From contig NZ_SPQR01000006.1 of assembly GCF_004766055.1 (NCBI RefSeq), positions 1-64,000 of the forward strand: a DNA stretch of 64,000 bases. Direction: 5' to 3'. A program made the translations under genes and the position numbers. The first letter of the stretch is position 1. The number at the start of each line of letters is the position of its first letter. Below, piece by piece: positions 17,896 through 27,008 of the stretch. The notes under the pieces were generated by a model. That model was not told the origin of the DNA, ran no database searches, and saw only the letters and a list, made by a program, of their open reading frames with translations. This DNA is from Desulfosporosinus sp. Sb-LF. Its GTDB lineage: Bacteria; Bacillota; Desulfitobacteriia; Desulfitobacteriales; Desulfitobacteriaceae.

Positions 17896-18978
17896 TTGTT
17901 ACGAGAAGATTTTTATCATCGCCAAAAGAAACGTTTTAGAATTTGGAAATTTAAAGAATGGATAAGGGGATTTCTTCTGGGATGTGCAAGTCTTTTGATT
18001 ATCATGGGATTGGTCTATGCTCTCAGAAGTGGGAGTTCCCGTCAATTGATCGGTTTTCTGGCGCAACAGTCGTTTCCGTTTGAAGCAATTTTAATGGAAG
18101 GAGCTCCGGGCTATTCCCAGCCGGAGCGCGCACGCGTGGATTTGACAAGGCATCAAGGCGCAGCAGTGGGTATGTTTTTATTAACGGGTGTCAATGTTTC
18201 TGATCCTCGAACATTTTTTTTAGGCTATTTTTCTCCACCTCCTCAAGGGCCTGTTTGGTTAGGGTGGGCTTACAATCCTAATGACCCAGAGTTTGAGGGT
18301 CCCATTCTTGAACCAATTGAGCCTCCAAAGCCAGAGGAGAACACGGCTGTGAATCCCCCAGTAGAACCAGATCCAGGGGCAAAGGGAGTTATTGTGGGGA
18401 TTTATAATACTCATAACAGTGAAAGCTATGCTGGTGATGGAGGTCCAGAACGACGGCAGGGGGAAAACGGGGATGTCGTGACAGTAGGGGAAACGTTAAA
18501 GAAAGCTCTCGAACATAATGGTATCGGTGCAGCTCACTCATTGCAAAAACATGATGTTGTGGATTTCATGAAAGCCTACGGAGAGTCTGTGAAAACGGCG
18601 ACCCAAATGACCAAGGATTATCCTTCTATGAAGGTTTTGATTGACGTTCATAGAGATGGATTCCCTCCGGGGGTTCCAAAGTCGACGACCACGATAAATG
18701 GACAAAAGGTCAGCCAGGTATTGGTTGTCATCGGCAAGAAGAATCCACATTGGCAAAAGAATGAGGCGTTAGCTAAAGAACTTATGGCTATAGCAGAAAA
18801 AAAATATCCTGGTCTCTTTTCGCCAAACATCAGTTATGCGGCAGATGCGCGGTATAATCAACATCTTTCTGACGGTGGGTTGTTATTGGAGTTTGGTAGC
18901 CAATTAAATACCCTAAGCGAAGCTAATGGCGCGGCGGAGGCTGTGGCAGAGATTTTGGCAGAATGGTTGAAGAAGTGA
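17896..18978 (+). CDS. spoIIP: Stage II sporulation protein P
   Basis: 360 aa. An N-terminal membrane anchor (about residues 24-44), a proline-rich linker, then the SpoIIP amidase/endopeptidase domain with YNTHNSESY, DVHRDGF and a C-terminal HLSDGGLLLEFGSQ. In the SpoIIDMP complex it cleaves stem peptides during engulfment. TTG start within a hairpin-enclosed ribosome site. In Bacillus spoIIP leads to lepA; here murJ and the nif cluster intervene. Confidence 0.93.
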   Translation: MLREDFYHRQKKRFRIWKFKEWIRGFLLGCASLLIIMGLVYALRSGSSRQLIGFLAQQSFPFEAILMEGAPGYSQPERARVDLTRHQGAAVGMFLLTGVNVSDPRTFFLGYFSPPPQGPVWLGWAYNPNDPEFEGPILEPIEPPKPEENTAVNPPVEPDPGAKGVIVGIYNTHNSESYAGDGGPERRQGENGDVVTVGETLKKALEHNGIGAAHSLQKHDVVDFMKAYGESVKTATQMTKDYPSMKVLIDVHRDGFPPGVPKSTTTINGQKVSQVLVVIGKKNPHWQKNEALAKELMAIAEKKYPGLFSPNISYAADARYNQHLSDGGLLLEFGSQLNTLSEANGAAEAVAEILAEWLKK

Positions 18979-18988
18979 CGCATTGGGG

Positions 18989-19448
18989 GAGGAAGTGTCT
19001 TAGTCCGTTCGCACACGCTACATCGCTATTCGCTTGAAGCCACGGCTAAACCGCAAAACCTCAGGGCTTTTCTGGCCGCATGCTATGCCATCCTTGGCGC
19101 ATGCGGCACTAGGAACATCCTGTTCCGTCGCATGTGCGCCGCTCCTTGCCATCCTTGGCACCGCGGCATCAGTCCATCCATGGACAAGTCCCGTTGCGTT
19201 TTTTGACGCCTAGGCGTCTGCGCTCATTGACGCGATTCCGCTAAAGTGACTCTCTAAGCTAAGAAACTTCCTCGGGCTGGGGTCGACGGGGGGGACGAAG
19301 GCTGTTTGCGTCTTTTGACGCAAAGGCGCTGGGAGCCGGGCGATGGGCTGTTTACGTTTTTGAGGAAGTGTCTTAGTAGGATTTTGGGTTGGGCGGGGGT
19401 TAGGACGCGAGGGGGTTGGCGGGCTGCTGTTGCGTCTTTGACGCAATG
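18989..19448. repeat. Family B repeat with satellites
   Basis: Left end GAGGAAGTGTCTTAG at 18989 and right end GCTAAGAAACTTCCTC at 19258-19273 form an imperfect terminal inverted repeat. Internal modules include GCATGC...GCCATCCTTGGCGCATGC, AGGAAC-ATCCT-GTTCC, GCCATCCTTGGCACCGCGGC and GTCCATCCATGGAC. Downstream lie two TTGCGTC/GACGCAA mini-hairpins (about 19306-19325 and 19430-19446) and another lone left end (GAGGAAGTGTCTTAG near 19362), so the locus looks like a remnant of more than one element. Confidence 0.7.
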
Positions 19449-19561
19449 TGCACGGAGGTGTATATGACGATGTTTGCTTTTACTCTCGCTTTTATCGTCT
19501 CGCGAAAAATGCTATAATGCGGGAGGTAGATTAGGACGATGGGGAGAAGGGGTTAGCTCAA
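19449..19561 (+). promoter_or_regulatory. murJ leader with extended -10 promoter
   Basis: TGCTATAAT at 19510-19518 is an extended -10 element (TGnTATAAT) about 43 bases before murJ; the -35 is weak. A 17-codon frame with GGAGGTG in front of ATG 19464 ends at the same place, and its significance is unclear. Confidence 0.5.
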
Positions 19562-21133
19562 ATGTCATCAACCAACCGCACACTTGTGAAAGCGGCCGGA
19601 TTTTTAATGGCGGCCCAATTGGCTTCGCGAATTTTAGGGTTTTTGCGTGAATCTCTTATGGCCGGTTTCTTTGGTCAGGGTAGCACGACGGATGCTTATA
19701 ATACTGCATTTGTTCTTCCGGATTTATTATATTGGTTACTTGTGGGTGGAGTTTTAAGCGCTGCTTTTATTCCTGTCTTTTCTGAATATATTGCGAAGGG
19801 AAAAGAGGAGGAGGGCTGGCGCGTTGTCAGCTCGGTTGTGAATTTGATTTTTCTCACGCTTGGTTTGTTGATCTTCGTGGGACTTATTTTTACTCCTCAG
19901 TTTCTCCGTTTGATGGTTCCGGGGTTTGTTAAGACTGGCAATATAGGCATGGCGACCTATTTGACTCGAATTCTTTTAATCCAGCCGTTGTTTATGGCCT
20001 TAAGTGGCATAACGATGGGCATCCTGAATTCTTATAAGATTTTCTGGCCTTCTGCTTTGGGGACTGTGCTCTATAATGTGTCTGTTATTTTGTTTGGGAC
20101 GATTTTGGCAAATCCGGCTAAACCCAATAGTATTTCTGGATTTGCTTTTGGGGTCGTTGTTGGAGCGTTTGTTAGCTTTGCAGTACAAATCCCTTCTTTG
20201 AGGAAAGTAGGGGTGCGTTACTACCCCATTATTGACTGGCACAATCCCGGTGTTCGCCGAATCGGGGCTCTTGCTGTTCCCATTATCATCAGTTACTCCT
20301 TAAATCAAATTCAGGTCGTGGTTAATAATAACTTCGGGTCGTCCTTACTCCCGGGGAGTATCACTGCCGTTTGGTATTCATATCGTCTTTTCCAATTGCC
20401 AGTGGGAATTTTCGCTTTAGCTATTGCAGTAGCTACCTTTCCGACGATGACAGAACAAGCGGCTTTAAAACAATGGGATAAACTTCGCCAAACGATATCT
20501 CAAGCCGTTCGTATGGTTATTTTTATCACTCTGCCGATTTCGGTCGGTATGATCGTTTTGCGCTATCCTCTTATACGAGTCTTGTTTCAACATGGGCATT
20601 TTACTGCCCAAGATACTTTGACCACGGCGATTCCATTGTTGTATTTTGCTCTTGGGATTTCTTCGCAGTCCGTAATTCAGATTCTCCCCCGGGCTTTTTA
20701 TGCACTTCAGGATACTTGGACTCCGGTTATTCTGGGGGTTATCTCCATGGTCATCAATATTTTGGCGATGGTTTTACTGATTCATCCTCTTGCACATGGT
20801 GGGTTGGCTTTTGCCACGACTATCGCTGCTTTTGCGAATATGTTGCTGTTGCTTTATGTGTTGCGTAGACGGTTAGGTCGAATCGATGGTTGGGCTATGT
20901 TTTGGACAAGCGTAAAATCTTTAGTTGCGTCACTCCTCATGGCGTTGGTGATTTGGGCGTGGAGTGGATTGCTGACCCCGTTGATCGGTATCCGCACGAT
21001 GGCTTCGGTGATCATATTGATGACTGGAACAGGAATTGGAGTGGTGGTATTTGCAGGGATGGCAAAACTTTTGAGAATGGAAGAGTTTACACAGACGATG
21101 GGTTTAGTGAACCGTAAGATTGGAAAACGTTAG
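19562..21133 (+). CDS. murJ: Lipid II flippase MurJ (MviN family)
   Basis: 523 aa with about 14 membrane segments. Conserved N-terminal ASRILGFLRESLMAGFFG and the STTDAYNTAFVLPDLL loop are typical of MurJ/MviN, which moves lipid-linked peptidoglycan precursor across the membrane. The start follows GGGGAGAAGGGG. Probably monocistronic. It separates the sporulation gene block from the nif region. Confidence 0.93.
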   Translation: MSSTNRTLVKAAGFLMAAQLASRILGFLRESLMAGFFGQGSTTDAYNTAFVLPDLLYWLLVGGVLSAAFIPVFSEYIAKGKEEEGWRVVSSVVNLIFLTLGLLIFVGLIFTPQFLRLMVPGFVKTGNIGMATYLTRILLIQPLFMALSGITMGILNSYKIFWPSALGTVLYNVSVILFGTILANPAKPNSISGFAFGVVVGAFVSFAVQIPSLRKVGVRYYPIIDWHNPGVRRIGALAVPIIISYSLNQIQVVVNNNFGSSLLPGSITAVWYSYRLFQLPVGIFALAIAVATFPTMTEQAALKQWDKLRQTISQAVRMVIFITLPISVGMIVLRYPLIRVLFQHGHFTAQDTLTTAIPLLYFALGISSQSVIQILPRAFYALQDTWTPVILGVISMVINILAMVLLIHPLAHGGLAFATTIAAFANMLLLLYVLRRRLGRIDGWAMFWTSVKSLVASLLMALVIWAWSGLLTPLIGIRTMASVIILMTGTGIGVVVFAGMAKLLRMEEFTQTMGLVNRKIGKR

Positions 21134-21223
21134 TGATCCCGCCATGGATATTGTCTTAGTAGCTAAAATGTAATGGGAGAGCTTCATATTAGGCAAAATG
21201 ATGTTTGATTTATGTGAAGGAAA

Positions 21224-21290
21224 ATAATACAGTATTATAACAGATAGGGGCATTTTACATAGTGACAAATTACAAATTGTAATGTAATAT
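21224..21290 (+). promoter_or_regulatory. Candidate promoter with two 15-bp palindromic operators upstream of hutP/nif
   Basis: GTGACA (21262-21267), a 17-base spacer and TAATAT (21285-21290) form a plausible sigma-A promoter. ATTACAAATTGTAAT (21269-21283) is a 7-1-7 palindrome filling the spacer. A second 7-1-7 palindrome, ATAATACAGTATTAT (21224-21238), is centred 45 bases further upstream. Such placement suggests repressor control. The regulator is not identified. Confidence 0.5.
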
Positions 21291-21352
21291 AGTCAATAAC
21301 AGTTAGTTGAGCATTTGGGTGTCAAACATCTGGTTTAGTATTCGGCAACGAA

Positions 21353-21396
21353 GCCGTCAAGATATCTTTCGATATCTGGCGGCTTTTTCTGTTTTT
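21353..21396 (+). terminator. Leader terminator upstream of the hutP-like gene
   Basis: GCCGTCaAGATATC pairs with GATATCT-GGCGGC (one bulged A) around TTTC, followed by TTTTTCTGTTTTT. It lies between the candidate promoter and the hutP-like start, so it can only act as a regulated leader terminator or end an unseen upstream transcript. Confidence 0.8.
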
Positions 21397-21417
21397 ATTT
21401 GAAAGGGAGGGGACGCT

Positions 21418-21861
21418 TTGCAAGAGCCTAAAACGGTTAGAAAAAGACGACCTTCCTTGGAACGTTCTGCAATACGTCTAGCCTTAACAGAGACAAGGGA
21501 AGATGAGGATAAGCTTAAGAAATTCCTTCTCGAAGCTTATGATATGCGAAGTGGCGTGACGGAAATAGGAGGAACCGAAACAAATCTTCAACATACTGGA
21601 AAACTAACGAATTCGGTCATGGCAACAGCCTTTAACACTGGTGTCATCCCAAAAGAGGCTCGGAAGATTCACGCATTGATACATGCGACCTTGGAAGCCA
21701 GCAACAGTGTTTTCATTCATAACAATAGTAATGCCAGTTATGTTCTGAAGATCGGTTTAACGACAGACACAGAATGGATTGCTGTAGCAATTTATGGACG
21801 TTCTTCCCTTCATCCTCTATTAGAACATGCTCGTGTAGGATTGGGATTTATGCATCTTTGA
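21418..21861 (+). CDS. hutP: HutP-family RNA-binding antiterminator
   Basis: 147 aa. It matches HutP in KIHALIHATLEASN (the HxxxH ligand histidines), TEWIAVAIYGRS and LLEHARVGLGFMHL. Bacillus HutP, a histidine- and Mg-dependent hexamer, binds NAG-rich RNA and opens a terminator in the hut operon. No hut genes are present here; instead the gene sits between two intrinsic terminators directly before nifI1. TTG start after GGGAGGGG. A role in nif or self-regulation is inferred from position. The N-terminus is basic (RKRRPSLERS). Ligand identity is unknown. Confidence 0.82.
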   Translation: MQEPKTVRKRRPSLERSAIRLALTETREDEDKLKKFLLEAYDMRSGVTEIGGTETNLQHTGKLTNSVMATAFNTGVIPKEARKIHALIHATLEASNSVFIHNNSNASYVLKIGLTTDTEWIAVAIYGRSSLHPLLEHARVGLGFMHL

Positions 21862-22103
21862 TTAGAGCAAGATTAAGAGTGTCAAGTGATTAGTGTTGTT
21901 GATTGTTTAGAGTGATAGAGTACCCAGTGGAACAGAATCTTTAAATGCGTACAATTTCATAACCGGGCACCAAATCTATGGATGATTTGGAGCGGAAAAG
22001 TGTTTTAGAGAGCCCTTAATTATAAAAAATTAAGGGCTCTCTTTGTCTTTTTCTATAGGACCATTAGACAGTAGGATATCAGCTAATTAAGGGAGGTGAT
22101 GCG
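21862..22103 (+). promoter_or_regulatory. nif leader with intrinsic terminator
   Basis: The terminator at 22007-22050 (AGAGAGCCCTTAAT / ATTAAGGGCTCTCT, then CTTTGTCTTTTT) is very strong. Upstream are a small hairpin CCAAATC/GATTTGG (21970-21990) and NAG trinucleotides spaced about 8 bases apart (GAG, AAG, TAG between 21990 and 22009), running into the terminator stem. This arrangement could be a HutP-type antitermination site before nifI1. Confidence 0.6.
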
Positions 22104-22241
22104 ATGGCGTTATATTCAAGCCCTTGTGAAAGTACAACTTTTTGGAGTGTCACTTCTCGCCATCCTTGGCTACAGGGACACTCGGCCTTCACGGCGCTTT
22201 GCCATCCTTGGCAGCGCTCTAATCTCAAACGTCCTGTTTGA
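22104..22241 (+). CDS. Possible 45-codon leader ORF with repeat-derived C-terminal half
   Basis: ATG 22104 is preceded by AAGGGAGGTGAT, one of the best ribosome sites in the window. The peptide starts MALYSSPCESTTFWSVTS; from about residue 18 it is encoded by family B modules (two HPW triplets from the CCATCCTTGG motif). Either a nif leader peptide or the 5' stub of a gene interrupted by the repeat. No homology recognised. Confidence 0.4.
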   Translation: MALYSSPCESTTFWSVTSRHPWLQGHSAFTALCHPWQRSNLKRPV

Positions 22242-22250
22242 GTCATGGCC
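22153..22250. repeat. Family B modules inside the nif leader
   Basis: Contains GCCATCCTTGGC twice (about 22159 and 22200) and the hairpin CTCAAAC-GTCCT-GTTTGAG with the following AGTCATGG, as at 4.5 kb. Its first 30 bases (22153-22182) recur exactly, inverted, at 55578-55607 inside a family A unit. Confidence 0.75.
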
Positions 22251-22288
22251 AGCGTATATTGACCCAAAATTAAAGGAGGATGAACCTA

Positions 22289-22606
22289 ATGAAAATGATT
22301 AGAGCAATTGTAAGACCTGATAAAACGGAAATCGTCGCTGAGGCCTTAGCACAAGCTGGAATGCCATCGTTGACAAAAATGCATGTCTTTGGTCGAGGTA
22401 GAACAAAGGGTATTCGGATCGGTGACGTAGTTTATGATGAATTTCCCAAGACCCTTCTTCTCTTAGTTGTTGAAGACGAAAAGTTGGACGAAGCTATTTC
22501 GGTAATTCTCGAAAGTGCCAAAACCGGAACCATGGGGGATGGCAAGGTCTTTGTAACTGAAGTGGAAGAGGCGTACACCGTGAGTAAAGGGACAAAGGGG
22601 TTGTAG
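22289..22606 (+). CDS. nifI1: NifI1, PII-like nitrogenase regulator
   Basis: 105 aa PII-family protein: MKMIRAIVRPDKTE at the N-terminus, a T-loop region around GRGRTKGIRIGDVVYDEF, and TGTMGDGKVFVTEVEEA. In archaea and anaerobes, NifI1 with NifI2 binds NifDK and inhibits nitrogenase when ammonium is available; 2-oxoglutarate relieves this. ATG 22289 is chosen (AGGAGG 9 bases upstream); ATG 22280 abuts that site. The pair lies before nifH, as in heliobacteria, not between nifH and nifD as in methanogens. Confidence 0.93.
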   Translation: MKMIRAIVRPDKTEIVAEALAQAGMPSLTKMHVFGRGRTKGIRIGDVVYDEFPKTLLLLVVEDEKLDEAISVILESAKTGTMGDGKVFVTEVEEAYTVSKGTKGL

Positions 22607-22608
22607 AA

Positions 22609-22992
22609 ATGAAGGAAATCATGACTTTAATTCGACGCCATAAGGTGCCTGAAACAAAGAAGGCTTTTGAGGACGCGGGTTTTCCGGCTCTAACCATTCA
22701 AAGTGTTGAGGGTCGTGGGAAACAGGGTGGCATAGGGGGTTGGGCAGCAGAGATTGACCCGGAATTGAATTCAGTGATGAGTGCAGATCTAGCGGATGAT
22801 ACCAAATTCAATTGGATTCCAAAGCGGTTATTAACGATTGTGGTACAGGATGACCAAGTTAAAGACGTAGTCGACGTGATTATTAAAGCCAATCAGACAG
22901 GGCACATGGGAGACGGTAAAATCTTTGTCTGTCCTTTGAAGGAGGTTATTCGCGTTCGCACTGGGGAAGTCGGTCGTGAAGCAGTCGTTTAG
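22609..22992 (+). CDS. nifI2: NifI2, PII-like nitrogenase regulator
   Basis: 127 aa. PII fold with EIMTLIRRHKVPETKKAFED, T-loop sequence VEGRGKQGGIGG, and a longer insertion (ELNSVMSADLADDTKFNWI) typical of NifI2. GHMGDGKIFVCPL is the conserved C-terminal part. It starts two bases after the nifI1 stop, so the two are translationally linked, in keeping with the heteromeric NifI1-NifI2 complex. Confidence 0.93.
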   Translation: MKEIMTLIRRHKVPETKKAFEDAGFPALTIQSVEGRGKQGGIGGWAAEIDPELNSVMSADLADDTKFNWIPKRLLTIVVQDDQVKDVVDVIIKANQTGHMGDGKIFVCPLKEVIRVRTGEVGREAVV

Positions 22993-23034
22993 AGCGAGAT
23001 GTGTGAGGATTTTAAGTGAAAAGTTGAAAATTAA

Positions 23035-23919
<885 letters not shown>

Positions 23920-23957
23920 TGTCGATTAGCGATTGAGATATGAGGGAGGACAGCGTT

Positions 23958-25391
23958 ATGAGCACAAAGGAGACAATAGATTTCCGAAAACAAGTCGTGG
24001 AAGAGGTTTTGGAGATTTATCCGGAAAAGGCCAAAAAGAATCGGAGACAACATATTGCGGTCAAAGATAGTGAGTGTGCAAGTTGCGCAGTCAAATCCAA
24101 TGCGAAAACAGTCCCTGGTATCATGACCGCACGGGGATGTGCCTACGCAGGGGCTAAAGGGGTTGTTTGGGGTCCGGTTAAGGATATCGTGCATATTTCC
24201 CATGGACCGGTCGGATGTGGCTATTATTCTTGGGGTAACCGCCGGAACTTAGCAGAAGGTGAAATCGGCGTTGACAACTTTGTACCTTTTTTATTCACCT
24301 CGGACTTCCAGGAAAGCGATATTATCTACGGTGGGGACAAAAAGCTGGAAAAAATCATCCATGAGGTCGTTGATCTTTTTCCAAATGCCAAAGGAGTTTC
24401 TGTTCTTTCGGAGTGCCCTGTCGGACTGATTGGAGATGACATTGAAAGTGTCGCTCGCCGCATGAGTGAAGAACTTGAACTTCCAGTTATCCCGGTTCGT
24501 TGTGAAGGGTTTAGGGGAATAAGCCAGTCCCTTGGCCATCATATCGCTAATGATGCTATTCGGGATCATCTTTTAGGTAAAGGCCCAGCAAGAGAAATTG
24601 GACCGTACGATATCGGAATTATCGGCGATTATAATATTGGTGGAGATGCCTGGGCCAGTAAAAAGATTCTAGAAGAAATGGGCTTGAAAGTTGTAAATAT
24701 TTGGACGGGAGACTCCACGATGGAAATGCTTCAGAACGGACATCTGGTCAAACTTAATTTGATCCACTGTTTCAGAAGTATGAATTACATTGCTAAACAC
24801 ATGGAAGAAACTTATGGAACCCCCTGGATGGAATTCAACTTCTTCGGACCGACTAAAATTAAGGAGTCAATTCTTAAAATTGCAGCCCAATTTGATGCAA
24901 GTATCATGGAAAAAGCACTAAAAGTGATCGAGAAATATGAACCACAGATGCAAAAAGTGATCGAGAAATATCGTCCACGTTTAGATAAAAAAACCGTTAT
25001 GCTTTATGTAGGAGGCCTTCGCCCGAGGCATATTGTGGGAGCTTATGAAGATTTGGGCATGGAAGTTATCGGAACGGGTTACGAATTTGCTCATAATGAG
25101 GATTACGAGAAAACCATTCCTGCATTAAAAGAGGGAACGTTGATTTATGACGATGTGACTGCTTTAGAGCTCGAAGAGTTCGTCAAGAAGCTAAAACCTG
25201 ATTTAGTGGGATCGGGGATCAAAGAGAAGTATGTCTTTGAGAAAATGGGTCTTCCCTTCCGTCAAATGCATTCTTGGGACTACTCAGGCCCTTATCACGG
25301 ATACGAAGGATTCCCTATTTTTGCCAAGGATATGGATATGGCCATAAACAGCCCGACCTGGAAATCAATCAAAGCCCCTTGGTCAAAATAA
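23958..25391 (+). CDS. nifD: Nitrogenase molybdenum-iron protein alpha chain
   Basis: 477 aa. P-cluster cysteines in [19 protein letters not shown] and [12 protein letters not shown]; the FeMo-cofactor ligands are the cysteine in [11 protein letters not shown] and the histidine in [15 protein letters not shown]. These mark a Mo-type NifD. ATG 23958 follows GGGAGGA by 7 bases; the frame extends six codons further upstream. A repeated helix, [19 protein letters not shown], sits near residues 317-335. Confidence 0.97.
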   Translation: MSTKETIDFRKQVVEEVLEIYPEKAKKNRRQHIAVKDSECASCAVKSNAKTVPGIMTARGCAYAGAKGVVWGPVKDIVHISHGPVGCGYYSWGNRRNLAEGEIGVDNFVPFLFTSDFQESDIIYGGDKKLEKIIHEVVDLFPNAKGVSVLSECPVGLIGDDIESVARRMSEELELPVIPVRCEGFRGISQSLGHHIANDAIRDHLLGKGPAREIGPYDIGIIGDYNIGGDAWASKKILEEMGLKVVNIWTGDSTMEMLQNGHLVKLNLIHCFRSMNYIAKHMEETYGTPWMEFNFFGPTKIKESILKIAAQFDASIMEKALKVIEKYEPQMQKVIEKYRPRLDKKTVMLYVGGLRPRHIVGAYEDLGMEVIGTGYEFAHNEDYEKTIPALKEGTLIYDDVTALELEEFVKKLKPDLVGSGIKEKYVFEKMGLPFRQMHSWDYSGPYHGYEGFPIFAKDMDMAINSPTWKSIKAPWSK

Positions 25392-25414
25392 ATTGGGCAG
25401 AAAGGATGTCTCAT

Positions 25415-26833
25415 ATGAAAACTAGTACTAAGGCAACAAAAGATTGGCTCAATACTCTAGAATATCGCGAAAAGAATTTTGCCCGTGAAAAGCTGGTTAT
25501 CAATCCAGCCAAAGCCTGCCAACCCCTTGGGGCCTTGCTTTGTGCCTTAGGAATTGAAGGAAGTCTCCCGTTTGTTCATGGTTCACAAGGATGTGCCGCC
25601 TATTTTCGAAGTACCTTATCCCGCCATTACAGGGAACCTGTTGCAGCAGTATCGGATTCTATGACTGAGGATTCTGCGGTATTTGGAGGACAGTCTAATC
25701 TTATCGAAGGTTTAAAAAATGCTAATGCACTTTATAGCCCGAAAGTGATCGCTATGTTTACGAGCTGTATGGCTGAAGTTATTGGGGACGACATCAAGGC
25801 TTATTTAGGTAATGCAAAAGAACAAGAGGCGATTCCGAAAGATCTTCCGGTTGCCTTGGCTAACACCCCGAGCTTTAAGGGGTCTCATATAACAGGGTAT
25901 GACACGATGCTCAAAGGTCTCGTCGAGTGTTTAGCCACGGCTAGACAGGAGGATAAAATTAACGACCGACTTTATGTTGTCCCTGGTTTTGACACTTATA
26001 CCGCCAATCTTCGTGAATATAAACGACTTCTTAAAGTGATGGATACGCCTTATACCCTTTTACCTGATCAGAGTGATGTACTGGATGCTCCTAATTTGGG
26101 CACCTATGAATTATACCCTGGAGGGACATCCATTACAGAAATGAACGATGCTCTGAACGCTGCAAGTTTCTTATGCTTACAGACTTACTCAACTCCGACA
26201 ACCCGTAAATATCTGGCCAGTAAGGAAGTCCCAGTCGAATCGATTTCCATGCCCATCGGGATCGCGGGCACAGATAAATTCATTGAATCTATTGCCAAAT
26301 TCACCGGGAAAGATGTACCAGAGGAAATTACCCTTGAGCGGGGACGTTCCATCGATGCCATGACGGATTCCCATCAATATATTCATGGCAAGAAATTTGC
26401 ACTGTTTGGTGACCCGGATGTTTTGATAGGGCTCGTCTCATTTTTGCTAGAAATGGGAGGAGAACCGGTCCATATCGTTTGCACTAATTCAACCCCGTTG
26501 TTTAAGAAAGCCATGGAAAGTTTGTTAGCGTCAAGCCCTTATGGTCAGGGGTCCACACTCTATGCTGGCAAAGATCTTTGGCATCTCAGATCCCTTTTGG
26601 TTACGGACCCAGTGGATATGTTAATCGGTGATTCCCATGGTAAGTGGGCTGCACGTGACGCCAATATTCCGCTTGTCAGAGTAGGGTTCCCCATCACGGA
26701 TCGAGTGAATCTCCATCGTTATCCAATCATTGGGTACTCCGGAGTCATTAATTTAATCACTATGATCGTGAATACGTTTTTGGAGGAGAAAGACAGGACT
26801 TCTTCAGACCCATACTTTGAAATGATGCGTTAG
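25415..26833 (+). CDS. nifK: Nitrogenase molybdenum-iron protein beta chain
   Basis: 472 aa, the shorter clostridial-type NifK. P-cluster cysteines in NPAKACQPLGA, HGSQGCAAYFRS and FTSCMAEVIGDD. ATG 25415 is chosen (AAAGG 9 bases upstream), with ATG 25406 three codons earlier as an alternative. The open frame reaches back into nifD, but that part is out-of-frame nifD sequence. Forms the alpha2-beta2 catalytic component with NifD. Confidence 0.97.
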   Translation: MKTSTKATKDWLNTLEYREKNFAREKLVINPAKACQPLGALLCALGIEGSLPFVHGSQGCAAYFRSTLSRHYREPVAAVSDSMTEDSAVFGGQSNLIEGLKNANALYSPKVIAMFTSCMAEVIGDDIKAYLGNAKEQEAIPKDLPVALANTPSFKGSHITGYDTMLKGLVECLATARQEDKINDRLYVVPGFDTYTANLREYKRLLKVMDTPYTLLPDQSDVLDAPNLGTYELYPGGTSITEMNDALNAASFLCLQTYSTPTTRKYLASKEVPVESISMPIGIAGTDKFIESIAKFTGKDVPEEITLERGRSIDAMTDSHQYIHGKKFALFGDPDVLIGLVSFLLEMGGEPVHIVCTNSTPLFKKAMESLLASSPYGQGSTLYAGKDLWHLRSLLVTDPVDMLIGDSHGKWAARDANIPLVRVGFPITDRVNLHRYPIIGYSGVINLITMIVNTFLEEKDRTSSDPYFEMMR

Positions 26834-26837
26834 GCAT

Positions 26838-26981
26838 ATGAAAGAAAATAAAAGTCAAAGATGCCAAGGATATTTTGCGTCAGACAAGGAGGTGTTTTTA
26901 CCTCATAGCGGGCTATTAGGTGAACATGCCGACGCAGTAAGACACGAAATAGACTGGCATACTGACTTATTATTTTATTGA
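26838..26981 (+). CDS. Possible small ORF filling the nifK-nifE gap
   Basis: 47 codons, ATG four bases after the nifK stop and TGA at 26979-26981, directly against an ATG that could start nifE (TGAATG). Peptide begins MKENKSQRCQGYFASDKEV and is hydrophilic, ending HTDLLFY. Ribosome site is poor. No family recognised. It may be a real nif-associated micro-protein or chance. Confidence 0.35.
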   Translation: MKENKSQRCQGYFASDKEVFLPHSGLLGEHADAVRHEIDWHTDLLFY

Positions 26982-27008
26982 ATGTGCCTCAAGAACGGAG
27001 GGGTCTTT

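Noticed and set aside
22051-22288. NifA/sigma-54 type control of nif
   Set aside because: No TGGCAC-n5-TTGC element or TGT-n10-ACA site was found upstream of nifI1 or nifH.
22096-22302. 68-aa frame overlapping the nif leader and nifI1 start
   Set aside because: It starts in the ribosome site of the 45-codon ORF and runs through repeat modules in another frame into nifI1.
25274-25414. Extended NifK N-terminus from 25274
   Set aside because: The 47 upstream codons lie inside nifD in another frame; a proper ribosome site precedes ATG 25415.
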